From assembly GCA_964552205.1 (NCBI GenBank), contig CAZKFT010000015.1, forward strand, positions 1 through 42,715: a stretch of 42,715 nucleotides of DNA, given 5' to 3'. This stretch comes from JAIVGZ01 sp964552205. Its GTDB lineage: Bacteria > Pseudomonadota > Gammaproteobacteria > Natronospirales > JAIVGZ01. Position 1 is the first letter of the stretch. Each line of letters starts with the position of its first letter. Below, piece after piece: positions 1-9,439 of the stretch. The notes under the pieces were generated by a model, which had not been told where the DNA came from, did not search any database, and worked only from the letters and a program-made list of their open reading frames with translations. A program made the translations under genes and the position numbers.

Positions 1-455
1 ACGACGGGAGATCGGATGTGGACCTCTTTGTAGACCTCACTACCAAAGAAAATTCCGCTTGGATTGGTGGGTGCATCTAACCAGGGTGGAAAATAAAAAG
101 GTGCGTTAGGTCGTAAATGTTGGATATAGATATGCTCGGTTTTTTCATATTCGTAGTGGATCTCGATGATATAATCAAAATGATAATAATCAAAATACTG
201 AAAAAGGTAGTCTGTGTTGGTCAAATCGATATGGTGTTGATTGGGTTGAGATCGAAACGCTTTTCGAAATGGAGTGGTGATGTCGATGATAGAAGAATTT
301 GGCTTGTACAACAGGACGGAGGAAATAAAAAGCTGATCGGGAAAGAAAATGTGCCTCCAATGAGCGCTACTTTGTTTGTGCTCAGAGTTGAGCAATAAAC
401 TTGCTTTTTGGCCGCATTTGATAACAGAAACAATCACTTTTTCGAGGTCAAACAT
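1..455 (-). CDS. Unidentified protein, 3' end beyond the left edge
   Basis: An uninterrupted minus-strand frame begins at an ATG at 453-455 (N-terminus MFDLEKVIVSVIKCGQKASL) and stays open for about 151 codons to the left edge, so the gene is truncated here. The visible part is rich in aromatic residues, with a Tyr/Phe/His-rich stretch around residues 90-115. I see no domain I can name. The start lies one base from the start of the divergent clamp gene at 457, so the two genes share essentially no intergenic promoter space. Coding status is supported by the long open frame and by its sensible composition compared with the two other frames. Function unknown. Confidence 0.7.
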   Translation of the reverse strand, partial: MFDLEKVIVSVIKCGQKASLLLNSEHKQSSAHWRHIFFPDQLFISSVLLYKPNSSIIDITTPFRKAFRSQPNQHHIDLTNTDYLFQYFDYYHFDYIIEIHYEYEKTEHIYIQHLRPNAPFYFPPWLDAPTNPSGIFFGSEVYKEVHIRSPV

Positions 456-456
456 A

Positions 457-1815
457 ATGGATACATCTGATAAGAACAACAGCGGTCAAAAATATTTTTT
501 CGAGAACGGAGACGCCATCTCTATCCAGAATATGATTCACAATGAGCAAGAGCGTTATGTCTTTGAAGATGAGGAGGAAGAAGAGAGCAAGCAAGAATCA
601 GGCCCAAAGACAAACCGCAAGCGAAAGCAGCGAGAGATTGCTTCCCTCCAAGACTCTGAAAACCTGCCTGTGCTCAGACACGAAGCCTATGATGATTCTA
701 TTTGGGATCTGACTCTTTTTTCCACTCGAAATGTGTCTCCTATCCGCAAGTTGGTTCAGCCCTTGACCAAGCAAACAAAATATATCCAAATTCAGGCTCG
801 AGAAAAAGAAATGGCGATCGTTGCACGAGAAAACTCATTTCGCTACGAGCTTGGATTGCGAAAGAATGCCTTTTTCTTCTGGGATGTGAAAAAAGAAGTC
901 GAAGCAAATATGCCATTGGCCAACTTTTTAAACAGTCTCGTTTCGGCAGATCGATACGACTCTCTTAGCATCGGCATTTTCTCCAAGAAAGAGAAGAAGG
1001 AAGGGGAACAAGTCATGTCCTTTACCATCACCGAAAATCGATCCAAGAAGAATTTTGGCAAGCGACAAGTGAACATTGACTGTGTGCTGCCCGACTATGT
1101 GAGACCGGTGAAAGATTTTCCTATTGAGAAATATCAAAACAGCATGAAGATACCCATGCAGTCCTTTGTTGACACAATTGGTCACCTGAACAAGCAAAAC
1201 AATCTTGCCATCTTTGCTACCAACTTTCGTGTTATCAGCATCTCATCGCACACCTCCCTTGAAGGCAGAGAGAGTTCTGATTCGCTCATGTACCAAATTG
1301 TTCCAAACGAAACGACCGGTCCTGAAGCCACGACCAAAGAAGATCGCTTCTGTCGCCTTTTTGTCTTGGATCAGTTGATGCCTCTGTGCAACCTCAAATC
1401 GTTGAGTGAGGAATTGGAAATCTATGCTCCCACCAGCTCTCAGAAACTCCCTCTTATTTTTTTGATTCGACTCACCCAAGTTTGCACCTGCCAAGAGTGC
1501 GTGCGAGAGGCGGCTGCGGAACGGTTGGCCAAGAAGGACCCACACGCCCCAAAACCTACAACAAACATCCGCCAAGAGCACTACAATTATGGCTACATCA
1601 AGATTACGCACATGCACCTTTTGCCCCACGAAGAAGACGCTTTTCATCTACTGGAAGAGGAAATTTTCCTCGATATGCAAAACCCAACCAAATCTGACCA
1701 ATCTCTCTTTACAATGAAAGTTTCGTCCATCTTCAAACCCCCTCAAACAAACACTCCCAAGGCCGAGGTGAACCACGGAAAAGAAGAAGAAGAAGATCTT
1801 TACGAAGATCAATAA
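457..1815 (+). CDS. PCNA-like DNA sliding clamp with acidic N-terminal extension
   Basis: 452 aa. The core resembles PCNA. The segment around residues 110-130 (IQAREKEMAIVARENSFRYE) looks like a first clamp domain. Around residue 225 a stretch with IPMQSFVDTIGHLNKQNNLA resembles the start of the second domain. Near residues 315-345 a FVLDQLMPLCNLKSLSEELE segment matches the PCNA 'sliding to C-terminus' pattern, followed by a GYIKITHMHLLP strand like the PCNA C-terminus. It would encircle DNA and tether polymerase. It is much longer than ordinary PCNA (about 260 aa) because of an acidic, NLS-like N-terminus (EDEEEEES, NRKRKQRE) and insertions, including a small Cys pair (CTCQEC). The stop codon sits within AATAAA, 6 nt from the convergent neighbour's stop. 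The fold assignment rests on local pattern matches and could be tested by structure prediction. Confidence 0.68.
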   Translation: MDTSDKNNSGQKYFFENGDAISIQNMIHNEQERYVFEDEEEEESKQESGPKTNRKRKQREIASLQDSENLPVLRHEAYDDSIWDLTLFSTRNVSPIRKLVQPLTKQTKYIQIQAREKEMAIVARENSFRYELGLRKNAFFFWDVKKEVEANMPLANFLNSLVSADRYDSLSIGIFSKKEKKEGEQVMSFTITENRSKKNFGKRQVNIDCVLPDYVRPVKDFPIEKYQNSMKIPMQSFVDTIGHLNKQNNLAIFATNFRVISISSHTSLEGRESSDSLMYQIVPNETTGPEATTKEDRFCRLFVLDQLMPLCNLKSLSEELEIYAPTSSQKLPLIFLIRLTQVCTCQECVREAAAERLAKKDPHAPKPTTNIRQEHYNYGYIKITHMHLLPHEEDAFHLLEEEIFLDMQNPTKSDQSLFTMKVSSIFKPPQTNTPKAEVNHGKEEEEDLYEDQ

Positions 1816-1821
1816 ACGATT

Positions 1822-4162
1822 TTATAATATAAGAGTCTTTTTACGTTTTGAGGAAGCCGTCGCTCCCGATGAAGTTGAGGTTTCGTTTGATTTGAGTTCT
1901 TCGAGTTCATCGCGTTTCTTCTCCACACGAGCCACAATATCGTCCGTCAAGTTGAGGCGATCAAATTCTTTCTCGGATAATTTAGCCCAGTGCAAAATCA
2001 GTTCTTCAGGAGGTTCGCCATCAGGAAGCGTTTGTTTGGAAAACTGTTCAGGCACGCCTTCCCGCTTGCTGGGGGCTGGCATTTTCTCAATCGCATTCAC
2101 CAGGAAATTTTGGAGGGTATCATTGAGCATGGGAGCATTATCGGGCAGCTGCATCTTACGGCTTTTAATTTCTTCCTTTGTATAAGATTGTTTCTCCGCA
2201 ACAACATCGGGAATGCTGTCGATCATATTTTGCATTTGCCTTTCAACGTCCTTCCCGGTCGGTATTTCGTGTTGTTTTGTCGGTTTGGGAGGGTTGGCAT
2301 CTTTTGCCCGGAAAGACGGGAACTTGGGTTTCTCAGGCCCGAAATTTTCCATTGTTACGGGTTTTGAGACAGGTACGGGTTCCTCTGGTTGTACCTGTAC
2401 TTTGCTTTGTTGTGGTGTTTGTGTTTGTTGCATGGAAGACAGGAGTTTATTCATCATGGCAGTTTGTTGCTCAAACATTTGTTGCTGTTGAGCAACCAAC
2501 GTCGTCAAGGAACTCACATCAGAGCGAAGTGTCTCAATCTCACTTTTAAGCGTTTCGTCAACAACACGAGAGGATGATGGCTGTTGCTCCCACGGCTTGT
2601 AAGCACCCCCATCACTCACCGCAGGTGTTTCGGGTCCGTCTTTTCGGATGACTCGAAGAATCTTGGGGAACATAAACATCATTGTCTGGCCAAAATAAAA
2701 CCACCACAAATCTTTCATGGGGTTGCTGCTATTTTCCAACTGGATCTGCTTCTTGTAGTGGCGTCGAAGCATTCGCTCATATTGAGGCTTGAACTGGTCG
2801 TGATATTTGGTGATATCCTGAACAGAAAAACCCGTGGGGTTGAGAGCATCAAAGGTCATTTCTCCCATCGTGTGAAAGTTGGTAAAGTTGGTCCACCAAT
2901 TGTCCACTTTTTCTGTAATATACCCTTCTTCTCGGCTCTTTTCCAACTCGAATCGCATCTCAAACAGAGAGTCCTTTTCTGTGTATGCCTTGCTCACAGG
3001 ATATCCTTGTTTTTGGGATAAGAAGAGCTGCCACAGAATATTTCTCTTTTCCAACAATTCCCGTTCTTCCAATTTCTTCTTGTAATCTTCTTCTCCAAGT
3101 TCCTCCTTGAGTTGTCGTGAAGCCTGTTCCACTTTACGACGACGTGCTTCTGCTTCATCCTTGGGCGGAGGAGAGGGTGAACGACCCTTTGATGAACTCT
3201 TGTCTTTTGATTTTTTGCTCTTTTTCCGTACTTGTTCTTCTTCCTCCTCTTCATCTTCTTCCTCCTCTTCTTCTTCATCTTCCTCTTCATCTTCCTCTTC
3301 TTCTTTGGGTTTGCTTTTTTTGGACTTGCTAGATTGGCGTTTGCTCGTTTTGTTGGGGGATGGGGTTTTGGAGGAGGATTTTTGAGATTCTTGGCTGGAT
3401 TTATAGAGATTGAACTGTCCTCGTCGTCCAGGCAAATCGTCATGGAGAGACAAACTTTCAAACGATCGCTTTGACGGAGAAGGTGCAATCGGTTGCGTGC
3501 TATCTTTCACGATAAAAGACTCTGTGGGCATCGTCGACGTCTTCTTGAGGCGTTGTGGGTTGGCAATATTCAACAAAGTGAGGTCTACGAACCCGGGAGG
3601 ACTCTGTGCTGCAACTTTTTCAGAGGATTTCTTCTTTCCGGTGCTTTCTTTTCTTGTAGGGGGTTGCTGAGTAGGAGTTGACATCATAGGACTCTTGTTG
3701 GACTTGGAACTCGATTGTCGAGATGACGACGATCTTGATCGTCGTTGCACAGGTGAATTGGGTTCTTCTTCTACATCCTCTTCTTCCTCCTCCTCCTCTT
3801 CCTCCTCGTCTTCTTCCTCCTCGTCCTCTTCTTCGTCTNNNNNNNNNNNNNNNNNNNNNNNNNNNNNNNNNNNNNNNNNNNNNNNNNNNNNNNNNNNNNN
3901 NNNNNNNNNNNNNNNNNNNNNNNNNNNNNNNNNNNNNNTCGTCTTCCAAATCAACCTCTTCTTCCTCGTCCTCTTCTTCCTCTTCTTCTTCTTCTTGTTG
4001 TTTTTTCTTGGATTTGGTGGGAGGGAGCCCGGTCTTTGCAGGCGGGCTTACTTTTTTCTGGCTTTGTTTTGTGGCTGAGCGACTGGCGGGCTTTTCCTTG
4101 AGTTGAAATGCTTTGGGTGGCAATCGAACCACTCCACCACCAAAAGGTGAAACTAAATCCAT
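1822..4162 (-). CDS. Large charged protein with DUF5767-like NCLDV domain
   Basis: One reading frame runs from ATG 4160-4162 to the stop at 1822, crossing a 100-N gap. The total minus the N run is a multiple of three, so the real gap (or overlap) must preserve frame. About 746 aa are visible. The N-terminal third is low complexity: Glu/Asp tracts alternating with Ser/Lys-rich segments. The middle (about 290 residues before the C-terminus of the ordered part, from ELLEKRNILWQLFLSQKQGY to the MMFMFPKIL helix) matches my memory of DUF5767, a family of unknown function found across giant viruses: a first helix pair, a Trp-containing segment, a central 'D.lnPtg' turn and a closing hydrophobic helix. 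A Gln-rich coiled coil (SLTTLVAQQQQMFEQQTAMM) follows, then a Pro/Lys-rich tail ending KRKKTLIL. Likely a virion or DNA-associated protein (inference). Confidence 0.8.
3839..3938. other. Assembly gap (100 N) in an acidic low-complexity tract
   Basis: Exactly 100 N, the usual placeholder for unknown length. It sits inside the Glu/Asp repeat of the flanking gene, where both sides are GAA/GAG/GAT codon repeats. The flanks share only a few bases, so this could be a genuine gap. Frame continuity needs a true length divisible by three. Confidence 0.95.
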
Positions 4163-4290
4163 CTGCCCAATTTTTTTTGATTTTCAAAAACTCTATTCCC
4201 CTTACTCAAAAAAAAGACACAAAACACCAAGCGGAAGATCAAGATTATTGATTTTACATCCCTCGAAAATGATGAATGTTAACGAATGAT

Positions 4291-6150
4291 TTATTGATAG
4301 TTTTCCGCAAAGATCTGACTGATGATATTGTCCACTTGCTGATCGAGCTCAGGACCTTTTGCGGACTTGCTGAGCTTAAAGCTTTGCCTCTTTGTGGGGA
4401 TACTGTAGTGCGGACAGAAATCAGTGTCCTTTGGATTCTTTGATCCCAACAGATAAATATGCTTGATCAATTCAAATCCAGCTTCTTTATACTTATCATC
4501 CAACTCTTTAAGCGACAAGTCAATCCATGCCATCACTTTGCGTCTGAATTCGTCCATACAAGTTTCCGAATTGTGGTTGCTGGAAGGAGAAAACCAGAAA
4601 ACAATCGAGTCACGGAGATACTTGATCGGTGCTCGAGTACCAAAGCGATACTTGGGCTTGCCCGATTCTTGTTTTTCTTCACTGGTAAAGTTGACAACCA
4701 AGTGTCCTTGCTTGACCATGCGGTCAAAAGAGTTGGACATAAACAAGGAAGGGGGAACGTTCAAAAGGATTCGCAAGGCCCACAAGTTTTCAGTCGTGTG
4801 GTCTGAAATTTTTTTCATCACTTCTTCGTCCATATGAAGAGGAAGATTCAACTTGCTGAGATAATCGGATTCTTCAATCTTTACCTCTACTTTCTTCTTG
4901 ATGCTATGACGCTGGATATACCACATTGCAGGTTGTTCATCCGAGTAAATTTTCTTGTCCTCGAACTTGGATGAGCTTCCTTGGGTTCGAACAACCGTAA
5001 CTACACGCCACTTCTTTTTGTCAGCCTTTTTCGACCAGGGCAGATTGGAAGCAGGAACATGTAAAACATGCATAGGGAGTTCGTTTTCATCCTCTCCCCA
5101 GATTGCAGATGGATCCTTTTCGCTGTTTTCTTGGTAATGATTTTCGGCAACTTGCAAACCAGTGTAATACTTTTGCCAGATATCTTCGTCAACAAAACGG
5201 TAAGGGATGATGTTGTAATCTTCTGCCAAGTCCAAAATATATTCTTGTGGCACCCATTGATACATATTTGCGGGGACGACTTCAATAAAACCAGAACCAG
5301 GGTTGGTCGTTGGCTTGGTTTCATCCTGGTAATCGCGAGTAAAGTTGGTCCAATGACGCAGGATGTTGGTGAATCTGCGTTGTTTTACTCCATCTGAAGT
5401 TTTAATCTCATAGGTAAAGTCAACAACGGGTGGGATTGCCACGTTGGTCTTTTTTCGATCAATCTCTTTCACGTTGACAGGAACCAAACCTTCCTTATTG
5501 TTTGCGCGGATTGATTCTTGCACGTGGGCAAAGAGCAACTCGTATCCTTTTTTCACTTCTTCTTCAGCAAGAACGGGATCAGGAAACCAGTAGGAGACCT
5601 TTTCGAGTTCGGCGGTATCAGAGATTCGCCACTTGGGACGCCATTCGAGAATCTCAATGGAACGATTCAAAAACTCTTCAATATCACGCTTGGTGCAAAA
5701 ATCAACAATTCGCATAATGTCAATCACGTCACGCCACTCTCTGGAAAAGATGCGGACCATCTTGACTTGCAATTTTTCTCTTGAGCGTTGAGATTGAGAC
5801 GTGAAACGAGCCAAAGGATTGGGCAAGTAACGCATCTTGGGAAGCAAATAGTAATGGCGAGAAGCACCTGCTTGACGAGGATAATCGGCTTCATTTGCTT
5901 CCTCTTGCTCGGAAATCTGAGCCACAAAATTGAACTGCTCAATGATTGAAGGTTGGCGGGCTTCTTCCTCTTCTTTCATTTTGTTCTTTTCAATGATCTC
6001 GGTGAGCACCTCAACTCTTTCTTGTAACTCTTCCTGGCTCCAGGAAGCTTTCTCTTTCTTTGCCTTTGGCTTTTTTTCCTTTGTCAAAGTTCCCTTGGAG
6101 CTTGAGCGGTTCTTCACATTCCGGATCTTACTTTTTCGTTCATCACTCAT
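4291..6150 (-). CDS. Unidentified 619-aa protein with basic N-terminus
   Basis: 619 aa from ATG 6148-6150 (MSDERKSKIRNVKNRSSSKG). The first 60 residues are Lys/Ser/Glu-rich and disordered-looking. The remainder is an ordinary globular mix with many Trp and Tyr residues and no transmembrane segment, signal peptide or recognisable catalytic motif. The protein ends in AENYQ with its TAA inside CAATAAA. It lies between the DUF5767-like gene and the TnpB/Fanzor relic. The sequence gives no specific function. Its size and the company it keeps would fit a virion core or transcription-accessory protein, but that is a guess. Confidence 0.85.
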   Translation of the reverse strand: MSDERKSKIRNVKNRSSSKGTLTKEKKPKAKKEKASWSQEELQERVEVLTEIIEKNKMKEEEEARQPSIIEQFNFVAQISEQEEANEADYPRQAGASRHYYLLPKMRYLPNPLARFTSQSQRSREKLQVKMVRIFSREWRDVIDIMRIVDFCTKRDIEEFLNRSIEILEWRPKWRISDTAELEKVSYWFPDPVLAEEEVKKGYELLFAHVQESIRANNKEGLVPVNVKEIDRKKTNVAIPPVVDFTYEIKTSDGVKQRRFTNILRHWTNFTRDYQDETKPTTNPGSGFIEVVPANMYQWVPQEYILDLAEDYNIIPYRFVDEDIWQKYYTGLQVAENHYQENSEKDPSAIWGEDENELPMHVLHVPASNLPWSKKADKKKWRVVTVVRTQGSSSKFEDKKIYSDEQPAMWYIQRHSIKKKVEVKIEESDYLSKLNLPLHMDEEVMKKISDHTTENLWALRILLNVPPSLFMSNSFDRMVKQGHLVVNFTSEEKQESGKPKYRFGTRAPIKYLRDSIVFWFSPSSNHNSETCMDEFRRKVMAWIDLSLKELDDKYKEAGFELIKHIYLLGSKNPKDTDFCPHYSIPTKRQSFKLSKSAKGPELDQQVDNIISQIFAENYQ

Positions 6151-6418
6151 TGTCGATTAATAAATTGGAATTCTACTGATACTAATCATTGAAAAAAAGA
6201 AAAATCCATCACGAGTACAGCAAATATCTACCAATAAAAATCACAATCTCTCTTTATTTCTCCCATTTTCTCTGAAAAATTTGTGCTATTTTCAACAAGG
6301 ACCCTGGCGCGCACTTTGAAATTCAAGATGGTATCTTTTTTCATTTTTCAAATTCTCACATTATTCTCATTTCGAAAATCAAACAACATCAGATCGATTT
6401 TTGTTTTTGGTAAAGAGC

Positions 6419-7497
6419 ATGGAGTCAGAAACGTCACCAGTGACGTCGACTTCCAACGCTACAACCTTCACTCCTTTCTGGAAGAACGAATTGAAGGACA
6501 TCTATGCCAAATTTCCCTTGCCCACCTTGCCCGACTCTCCTGTCTTGCCTACGAAATCTTCAGATTCGTCTCCCAATGACGAATTGGTCGTATCCTTGAT
6601 CGGCAAGTTGATGCCAAAAGAAACCAAAAAGAAAGGAAAAACAAAAATGGGAAACAAACGAAAAGCAACAAGCGAAGGAAAACCAAAAGCCAACAAAATG
6701 ACTAAACTGAGTCCCGAAAAAATCGCGAAACTCAAGGAGAAAGAAATCGCCCAAAAACTCAAAGTCTTGAATGCTGATTTACCAGAAGACACTGGCTGAA
6801 CATTCCTTACAAGATCAACGTTCCAAACGAAGAAGAGAGAGAACCTGTTCAAGAACTGATGGCGATTGATCCGGGCGTCCGCACGTTTCAAACCTGGTAT
6901 CGAGCGGATGGCTCATGGGGAAAGAATGGCGACGAAGCCCGACAATATCCCCTTGCGATCAACAAGAAGATCTCTCAACTCCAGTCTCAACTGTCTCAAC
7001 TTCCCAAATGGAAAGATGCAACTCCAGAGAACAAGAAACAGATCGAAACCCTAGAAATCAAAAAGAGAAAACTCTATCTGAAGAAAAAGAACTGGATGAC
7101 GCACCAACACTATGCTTTCTGCAAACAGCTCACGTCGATATCAAACACGCTGATCTTACTGCCCGATTTCAAAGTCAAAGAGATGATCAAGAAGAAAGAA
7201 AAAAAGTACGGGCCTCTTACACCTGAAGTCCGTCAATCGATGATGGATCTTTCCTTTTATCGGTTTCGCGTTCGATTTGAGCACTACCTCGAAAAGAATA
7301 TTGAGAAGAACTGCCATGTCAAAATTGTATCGGAAGCATACACCAGCAAACCGTGTGGCAATTGCGGTTTTATCAAATATGATTTAAAAGGACAAGAAGT
7401 GTATGTGTGCGACCGGTGCAGCATCAAACTCGACCGCGACGTCAATGGTGGTCGTAACATCATACTCAAGACCATCACGCCATACCTCACAAAATAA
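6419..7497 (+). pseudogene. TnpB/Fanzor-type RuvC nuclease, internally deleted and frameshifted
   Basis: Two overlapping frames make up one broken gene. Frame A (ATG 6419 to TGA 6799) encodes a Fanzor-like N-terminal extension (TTFTPFWKNELKDIYAKFPL) and a Lys-rich linker. Frame B, readable from about 6778, encodes the whole RuvC half: WLNIPYKINV, then IDPGVRTF (first catalytic Asp), LLPDFKVKEM, LSFYRFR, SEAYTSKPCGNCG with a second CDRC pair forming the zinc finger, and DRDVNGGRN (last catalytic Asp). A one-base change between 6778 and 6799 separates the frames. The roughly 170-residue helix-turn-helix/recognition region normally found between these halves (KxRxYPTxEQK type) is absent. The canonical LPEF glutamate position reads LPDF, while the alternative Glu in SEAYTSK is present. 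No TnpA partner or terminal inverted repeats are seen, as is usual for solitary IS607-type TnpB copies. Family assignment is confident. The gene is probably dead as an intact nuclease. Confidence 0.85.
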
Positions 7498-7513
7498 GTC
7501 AAAAGTAGGAAGC

Positions 7514-7532
7514 ATAACGAGATGTTCGTTAT
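7514..7532. other. Perfect 7-bp stem-loop downstream of TnpB/Fanzor relic
   Basis: ATAACGA, loop GATGT, TCGTTAT: a perfect 7-bp stem with a 5-nt loop, starting 17 nt after the relic's stop and lying between two convergent genes. It could be a transcript 3'-end structure, or the remains of the guide-RNA (omega RNA) region that overlaps or follows TnpB 3' ends. The sequence alone does not decide. Confidence 0.4.
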
Positions 7533-7587
7533 TGTCAATATTTAATATGTATTGGCAGTAATTAGTAATAGTATGCAACAATTTTAT

Positions 7588-9369
7588 TTAAAGAAACTCA
7601 TTCATGTCCTCCTGATCCTTCTGTTGCTTTTTTTCAAGTTGTTGCATCTCATAAAGCTTGTCACGGATAGCCGTTGCCAAAGCCTCTTTTGTCATCTGCG
7701 AATTGATGTACGAGAGTCCGAGTTTGCTGGCCCATTCGACAAGGTTGTCATAGGACACGTCTTCCGTACGGAAATTGTTTCTCGTCGCAGAAACGTACTT
7801 GTACAAGCCTTGGTTTAGCTTGCTGGTACCCTCGGGGTCGCGAGGATCTTTCATCAAGACACGATACTTTTTCAACTTTTTCACTTGTTGGCCATACTCA
7901 TCAACAGGTCTGTCGTCGTCACCTTTTCTATCTGCTTGAATATAAAATTCTTCATCCTTGAGTTTTTGGTGCTTTTTGAGCAGTTTTTCACATTTGCTCT
8001 TGTCGTACATCATACATTCCTTTTGCAAGTTGTATAAAGAGTTCTCGTTGAGGGTGTCCCATTCAATGCCATACTTCATGAGTTCATCAGCCCCCGACAC
8101 CATCAGATCCTTTTCGGACTGTTCATCGCCGAAATCCAAGAACTTGATAGGAGGCTCGGTTGCCTTGACTTCGGACAAGAGAAGTACAGGAATTCGGTTT
8201 TCGCTGACTTCGGTTCCCGTAAGTGCTCGCTCAACGTAAAAGACCTTGCCGCTTTGTTGCTTGAGTTTGAAACGGGATCCACGCTTTACTTTTCCGTAAC
8301 GCTGTTGAATAGCACTATAGAGCACATCAGAGAACACATCAAACGCCAAGAGACAGAGATATTCAGGAACCTTGTCGCTAAGAGGACTCTTTTGACTGAA
8401 CTTGATGTAGAGCACATCCAAATCGGCACTATCGCGATTGTAAAAGGCCGAGTCGTTTTTCTCGATCACCTTCAACATGTTGAAGAGGTTGATATTCGCG
8501 GTTTCAATGCGGAAGGAGGAAGAAACCATGTTGCGGAGCTTTTGGCGAAAGGTCTTGGCTTGAGATTTGACTTCGCCAAGACTGGAGATGGTATGGTTGA
8601 ACGCACGGATATTGACGTCATAATCTTTGTTTTGGGAGATTTTTTCAATGTCTTGATACTTGTATCGCATGCGTCGTTTCGCCGGTTCCGTGTAAAAGCT
8701 TGGGATGATGAAAAACGGATCCAAAAGATTGACGTCTCCGTCCTTTTGAGGACAATCAAAATAGATGCCCAACCCCAAGAATGTCAATCGGTAGCGGACA
8801 TATTTGCTCTCTGCACTTTCTCCTGTTGAAAAGAACTTGGTAAACAAATACTCTTTGAGGAGGAAATTCATATACGTGCCTTGTTCCAAAGCATCCTTGG
8901 CGGCAGGGTGATCGTACAAAAGTTCGAGAACTCTTGTTTCATCTTCAATTTTCTTCGCGAGTTCAGTTGGGTTAATCTCTTCACTTTTATCAAGTTTATC
9001 TTGTTCTGTTGGCAGCAAGATTTTTTTGCTTGTCGTTTCTTTCTTCTTTTCCTCTTCTTTGCGGTTTTTTAGATATGCGTCATAATCCTTTTTAACCTGA
9101 CCGACAACTGATGCAATTTCTTTTCGTAGATCAGTTGCGTTTAATTTCGTAGACTTGATGCCATTTTTTACGTAGACAGAAACAAGGTACAAAAAGATGG
9201 AAAACCCATTTTGAAAGGGGATGGGAGATTTGTCGGAAGACAGATCATTGACATAGGGCCCAAGTGTCGTAAGCACGTCATAGAGACATTTGTGTGACCC
9301 CGCTGCCGCTTCAAAATCGGCGGAAAAAGCGGGAAGAGATTTCAAATACTTTTCGAAAATTTTCTCCAT
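7588..9369 (-). CDS. Unidentified 593-aa protein with possible SAP/HeH-like C-terminus
   Basis: 593 aa from ATG 9367-9369. The first 100 residues form an alpha-helical region, followed by a Lys/Glu linker (about residues 95-135) and a large globular middle with no catalytic motif I recognise. Near the C-terminus the segment DNLVEWASKLGLSYINSQMT followed by KEALATAIRDKL has the helix-loop-helix look of SAP/HeH/LEM DNA- or chromatin-binding modules (weak). It ends with a Gln/Lys-rich coil. It diverges from the coiled-coil gene at 9440 across a 70-bp AT-rich shared promoter. Function unknown. Confidence 0.85.
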   Translation of the reverse strand: MEKIFEKYLKSLPAFSADFEAAAGSHKCLYDVLTTLGPYVNDLSSDKSPIPFQNGFSIFLYLVSVYVKNGIKSTKLNATDLRKEIASVVGQVKKDYDAYLKNRKEEEKKKETTSKKILLPTEQDKLDKSEEINPTELAKKIEDETRVLELLYDHPAAKDALEQGTYMNFLLKEYLFTKFFSTGESAESKYVRYRLTFLGLGIYFDCPQKDGDVNLLDPFFIIPSFYTEPAKRRMRYKYQDIEKISQNKDYDVNIRAFNHTISSLGEVKSQAKTFRQKLRNMVSSSFRIETANINLFNMLKVIEKNDSAFYNRDSADLDVLYIKFSQKSPLSDKVPEYLCLLAFDVFSDVLYSAIQQRYGKVKRGSRFKLKQQSGKVFYVERALTGTEVSENRIPVLLLSEVKATEPPIKFLDFGDEQSEKDLMVSGADELMKYGIEWDTLNENSLYNLQKECMMYDKSKCEKLLKKHQKLKDEEFYIQADRKGDDDRPVDEYGQQVKKLKKYRVLMKDPRDPEGTSKLNQGLYKYVSATRNNFRTEDVSYDNLVEWASKLGLSYINSQMTKEALATAIRDKLYEMQQLEKKQQKDQEDMNEFL

Positions 9370-9439
9370 TTCTACTTGTTAGAACAACCGTTTTTTTTCG
9401 CTCTTGTAATCATAAGATATATTTTCTATCCTACTCACT

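Noticed and set aside
3107..4106. Several plus-strand frames rich in Ser or Leu opposite the acidic low-complexity gene
   Set aside because: They are mirror images of GAA/GAG/GAT repeats read as TCT/CTC/TTC and have no independent support.
6764..6799. An intron or programmed -1 frameshift joining the two TnpB frames
   Set aside because: No GT-AG pair of suitable length restores the frame, and no slippery heptamer lies between the last frame-B stop (6775) and the frame-A stop (6799). A plain one-base mutation is simpler.
8254..8829. 191-codon plus-strand frame opposite the 593-aa gene
   Set aside because: It lies antisense inside a much longer ORF with an ATG and promoter spacer, and shows no domain.
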